Shown: piece by piece, positions 6,999 to 9,233 of the stretch
How the letters are laid out: every line of letters starts with the position of its first letter
How positions within the stretch are numbered: position 1 is the first letter of the stretch
Origin: an uncultured Bacteroides sp.
Lineage (GTDB): Bacteria > Bacteroidota > Bacteroidia > Bacteroidales > Bacteroidaceae
Direction: 5' to 3'
Assembly (NCBI GenBank): GCA_900555635.1
Contig: USLU01000126.1
Location: 1-9,233, forward strand
DNA: 9,233 nt
Notes under the pieces: generated by a model
Database searches by the model: none
Seen by the model: the letters and a program-made list of their open reading frames with translations, nothing else
Told to the model about the DNA's origin: nothing
Made by a program: the position numbers and the translations under genes

Positions 6999-7400
6999 TT
7001 AATCATTCCATCTGGATGCGGGCAATTCTTTTTTCCCATAACCTTTTTTCCAGGCATACGCTTTTCTCTTCCTGAGATAAAGCGTATCGCCACAATGTTT
7101 CATTGCCTCCCAATTAAAGATAGAATGGTGACAGATGATCTTTTCAAACCAATAAAGTATGTGATAAGTCACGAATGGCAGCACCATCCACCACCATGAA
7201 AACAAGATTGATAAAATAAGTGCTGGTATCAGGGTTAAAGAAAAACATTCCCAATACTGTCTGGCATGAATTCGGAGTTCCATATCTTCCCAGACTTCCA
7301 GATATTTATAGCGGGTAAAGAAAAACCAGCCTAACATAAAATAGTGTTTCTTCCCTTTTCCTAAGAACCACTTTGCTAAAAGACTATTATAAAAAATCAT
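6999..7400 (-). CDS. Small aromatic-rich membrane protein of unknown function, 133 residues
   Basis: I cannot assign a function or a named domain. The protein is basic and unusually rich in Trp, Tyr and Phe (for example LGWFFFTRYKY and WWWMVLPFVTY). A hydrophobic stretch at about 52-85 (FSLTLIPALILSILF, a Trp run, then VLPFVTYHILYWF) probably forms one helical hairpin or two closely spaced membrane helices. The flanks are polar and charged, with a Lys/Arg-rich tail (LRKRKAYAWKKGYGKK) that likely faces the cytoplasm. There is no cleavable signal peptide. Histidine and cysteine residues occur after the membrane region (ICHHSIFNWEAMKHCG). Coding potential is supported by an intact frame that ends just before a strong terminator and by a predicted promoter upstream. 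The ATG at 7400 is preferred to a GTG two codons earlier. It lies between the kinase and the PUL, on the same strand as both, and is probably monocistronic. Confidence 0.75.
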   Translation of the reverse strand: MIFYNSLLAKWFLGKGKKHYFMLGWFFFTRYKYLEVWEDMELRIHARQYWECFSLTLIPALILSILFSWWWMVLPFVTYHILYWFEKIICHHSIFNWEAMKHCGDTLYLRKRKAYAWKKGYGKKELPASRWND

Positions 7401-7440
7401 ATTCACATTTTTTTTGTTGCATGTAGTCCCTTCTTAACAG

Positions 7441-7448
7441 CAAAAGTA
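7441..7448 (-). promoter_or_regulatory. Predicted promoter -7 box for the small membrane-protein gene
   Basis: Minus strand reads TACTTTTG, matching TAnnTTTG, 40 bp upstream of the ATG at 7400. The -33 region is AT-rich without a clean TTTG, so the call rests mainly on the -7 match and its position. Confidence 0.4.
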
Positions 7449-7562
7449 ATCAAAAATTCAATATTTTAAAGTTTTGCATAACAACCATAACATTCTTTCC
7501 CTAAATATCACTCAAATATTGTTTATTTTTGTGTTCCTTTGCTTCACTACAACAAAAGGTTT

Positions 7563-7591
7563 ATTTGTATTTTCTGCAAAGGAAATACAAA
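7563..7591 (-). terminator. 11-bp inverted repeat, possible terminator of the nucleoside kinase gene
   Basis: ATTTGTATTTC at 7563-7573 pairs perfectly with GAAATACAAAT at 7581-7591 around a 7-nt loop. It lies 26 bp beyond the kinase stop codon. The stem has only two G-C pairs and the following bases (ATAAACC) are not a clean U-tract, so termination would be weak. A protein-binding palindrome upstream of the small gene is the alternative. Confidence 0.4.
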
Positions 7592-7617
7592 TCACGAATA
7601 TATCCTAATTTTTCTAC

Positions 7618-9233
7618 TTAATATTTAAAGCTGCTTCCTCCTAAAAATTCACGCAACAAAGAAGTAGGCGGAATTTCCTTATCCTGCACCGGAATAAAAT
7701 ATTTGATAAACTTCAGTAACCGGTAGGCCTCACAATATTCAGGACAGTTTCGCGGGACACCCATCAGAATAGGTTCGGCATGCAAACGAAGTACGGCAAA
7801 TTCAAAGAGTAGTGCTGAATTAAACATTACATCAGCATTCTCCTGATAAGGAAATATCCATTTATCTTCACCGGCACGCACACTAGGCCAACGTGATATG
7901 GTTTCACGTGCAGAGTATCCCCGATAATTAAAGTCGCGGATAATGCGGCGCAACAAACGGTTGTCAGTAGTCGGAATCCAGTTATGATCATCCAACGAAA
8001 TAGTGGTCAATGCTGAAACGTAAATCTTGAATTTCCGTTCAGCCGGTATATGCGGTGTCAGTTCCGGATTTAGGGCATGAATACCTTCCAGAATCAGAAT
8101 TGTATTATCTTCTATTTTCAGTTTATCCCCTTTATATTCCTTTTTGCCTAGAGAGAAATTAAAACGGGGCAGTTCCACCTCTTCGCCACGGAGAAGCGCC
8201 TGCAACTGTTGATTAAACAATTCCAGATCGAGCGCATAAAGTGATTCATAATCATAGTTTCCGTTTTCATCCAAAGGGGTTTCTTCACGGTCTACAAAAT
8301 AATTATCCAAAGAGATCGGGAATGGCTTCAATCCATTTGTCATCAGCTGAATAGAAAGCCGTTTGCTAAAAGTTGTCTTTCCCGAAGAAGACGGTCCGGC
8401 AATCAAGACCAGTTTTACCCGGTTACCATTTTCGCCACGATGGAAAATAGTATCGGCTATCTGCGCTATCTTTTTCTCTTGCAATGCTTCCGCAACATTA
8501 ATCAAGTCAGTGGCATGTCCTTCCTCACAGGCAAGATTAAAATCTCCGGCATTATTAAGTCCCATGATATAACTCCAGTTCAGATATTCCTTAAAGACAT
8601 CCAGCATTTTCTCCTGTTTCACGACCTCTTCGAGCATATCCGGATTTTCCCGGCTCGGAATCCGGAGCAGCAGCCCGTCATAATACTTCACAATATCGAA
8701 TAATTTAAGATATCCGGTGCTGGGCAGCAGATTACCATAATAATAATCAACAGTATCACCCAACGTATAATAATAGGTATAAAGGGAACCGGAAGTTTCC
8801 AATAACCTCACTTTATCATTCATCCCCCGCTCACTGAAAACCCGTACTGCCTCTGCCGTATGACATTCAATGCGGTGATAAGGAATATTTTCCGCAATGA
8901 TCTCCTGCATCCGTTGCTTGATACGCTTCACATCCTCAAGTTCAATAGGGCGCCCAATCCGCAAATTACAGAAATAGCCTTTTGACACAGGATGTTCCAC
9001 AAACAATTTTCCCTCGGGAAACAATTCCGTGACAGCTTTAAACAAGACAAAACAAAGCGAACGGACATAAGTACGCATACCGGACTGATCTCTCACATCC
9101 AGAAACTCTACATCCTTATTGTTATATACTCTGAAATTAAGTCCCTCGGAGCGATTATTGACCTTGGCACTCACTACTTGATAAGGAAAATTAAGATTAA
9201 AACCGTAATAAATATCCAAAAGTGAGCTTCCGA
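7618..9233 (-). CDS. Nucleoside (uridine-type) kinase with threonyl-tRNA-synthetase-like N-terminal region (5' partial)
   Basis: C-terminal half belongs to the phosphoribulokinase/uridine kinase P-loop family, which phosphorylates nucleosides such as uridine in pyrimidine salvage in the cytoplasm. The Walker A motif GPSSSGKT is at 8374-8397. It is followed by SLDNYFVDREETP, then NYDYESLYALD, and a uridine-kinase-like LILEGIHALN. The N-terminal half resembles the TGS and second additional domains of threonyl-tRNA synthetase (FVEHPVSKGYF; YHRIECHTAEAVRVFSERG), as is common in this kinase subfamily. The HxxxH and CxxxH metal motif of active editing domains is not evident. The frame is open to the right edge: four more codons (GSSL) precede the first possible start (a TTG at 9219), so the true start lies outside and some 15-20 residues are missing by comparison with my recollection of homologues. 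The stop is TAA at 7618-7620. The gene is probably a housekeeping gene unrelated to the PUL. Confidence 0.9.
   Translation of the reverse strand, partial: GSSLLDIYYGFNLNFPYQVVSAKVNNRSEGLNFRVYNNKDVEFLDVRDQSGMRTYVRSLCFVLFKAVTELFPEGKLFVEHPVSKGYFCNLRIGRPIELEDVKRIKQRMQEIIAENIPYHRIECHTAEAVRVFSERGMNDKVRLLETSGSLYTYYYTLGDTVDYYYGNLLPSTGYLKLFDIVKYYDGLLLRIPSRENPDMLEEVVKQEKMLDVFKEYLNWSYIMGLNNAGDFNLACEEGHATDLINVAEALQEKKIAQIADTIFHRGENGNRVKLVLIAGPSSSGKTTFSKRLSIQLMTNGLKPFPISLDNYFVDREETPLDENGNYDYESLYALDLELFNQQLQALLRGEEVELPRFNFSLGKKEYKGDKLKIEDNTILILEGIHALNPELTPHIPAERKFKIYVSALTTISLDDHNWIPTTDNRLLRRIIRDFNYRGYSARETISRWPSVRAGEDKWIFPYQENADVMFNSALLFEFAVLRLHAEPILMGVPRNCPEYCEAYRLLKFIKYFIPVQDKEIPPTSLLREFLGGSSFKY

Larger units (their letters stand above)
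7401..7617. other. 217-bp AT-rich intergenic region between the kinase and the small membrane-protein gene
   Basis: No gene is seen here on either strand. It holds the inverted repeat at 7563-7591 next to the kinase stop codon and a predicted -7 box at 7441-7448 for the downstream gene. The remainder (about 7449-7560) is AT-rich and shows no convincing further structure or homology that I recognise. Confidence 0.7.

Noticed and set aside
6951..7199. Plus-strand ORF beginning MSSMKKPKGFLFVYLF with an apparent lipoprotein-like signal sequence
   Set aside because: Its start lies inside the hairpin terminator and the rest is antisense to the better supported 133-residue gene, so the resemblance is incidental to A/T-rich hydrophobic codons.
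8992..9225. Plus-strand ORF near the right edge
   Set aside because: Antisense to the kinase N-terminus; no ribosome site or recognisable domain.

Overview
The window looks like part of a Bacteroides (gut Bacteroidota) chromosome. The evidence is the SusC/RagA-type receptor, the hybrid two-component regulator (HTCS) with a periplasmic propeller sensor, promoters carrying the Bacteroides -7 box TAnnTTTG, and genes with little or no Shine-Dalgarno sequence. Base composition is AT-rich, especially between genes. Species cannot be resolved from the sequence alone. Every gene supported here is on the minus strand, so transcription runs from the right edge to the left.

From right to left: (1) 7618-9233, a nucleoside (uridine-type) kinase fused to a threonyl-tRNA-synthetase-like N-terminal region, cut by the right edge; (2) 6999-7400, a small aromatic-rich membrane protein of unknown function, closed by a strong hairpin terminator (6937-6986); (3) 4722-6767, a predicted lipoprotein glycoside hydrolase of the GH127/DUF1680 group, with all four Glu/Cys zinc-site residues present; (4) 623-4639, a full-length HTCS of 1338 residues; (5) 1-495, the N-terminus of a SusC-like TonB-dependent transporter, which continues past the left edge. 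Items 3-5 form the start of a polysaccharide utilization locus (PUL). A SusD partner and further enzymes are expected to the left of the window. Items 1-2 look like ordinary flanking genes.

The most interesting signal is regulatory. The GH127 gene and the SusC-like gene lie about 6.3 kb apart on either side of the HTCS gene. Each has a tandem pair of 21-bp direct repeats with core ATGGA upstream (563-604 and 6851-6892). Both pairs sit exactly 19 bp upstream of a perfect TAnnTTTG -7 box (536-543 and 6824-6831). The same repeat is absent from the promoter predicted for the HTCS gene (4669-4676). The simple reading is that this array is the HTCS operator. The sensor would be made constitutively, detect a glycan fragment in the periplasm, and switch on both the outer-membrane import system and the GH127 enzyme. 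The glycan is unknown; an L-arabinofuranoside-containing plant glycan is a reasonable guess from the GH127 family only.

There are no tRNA or rRNA genes, mobile elements or CRISPR arrays that I can see. The longest stretches without genes are 6768-6998 (231 bp) and 7401-7617 (217 bp), and both are described in the feature list.
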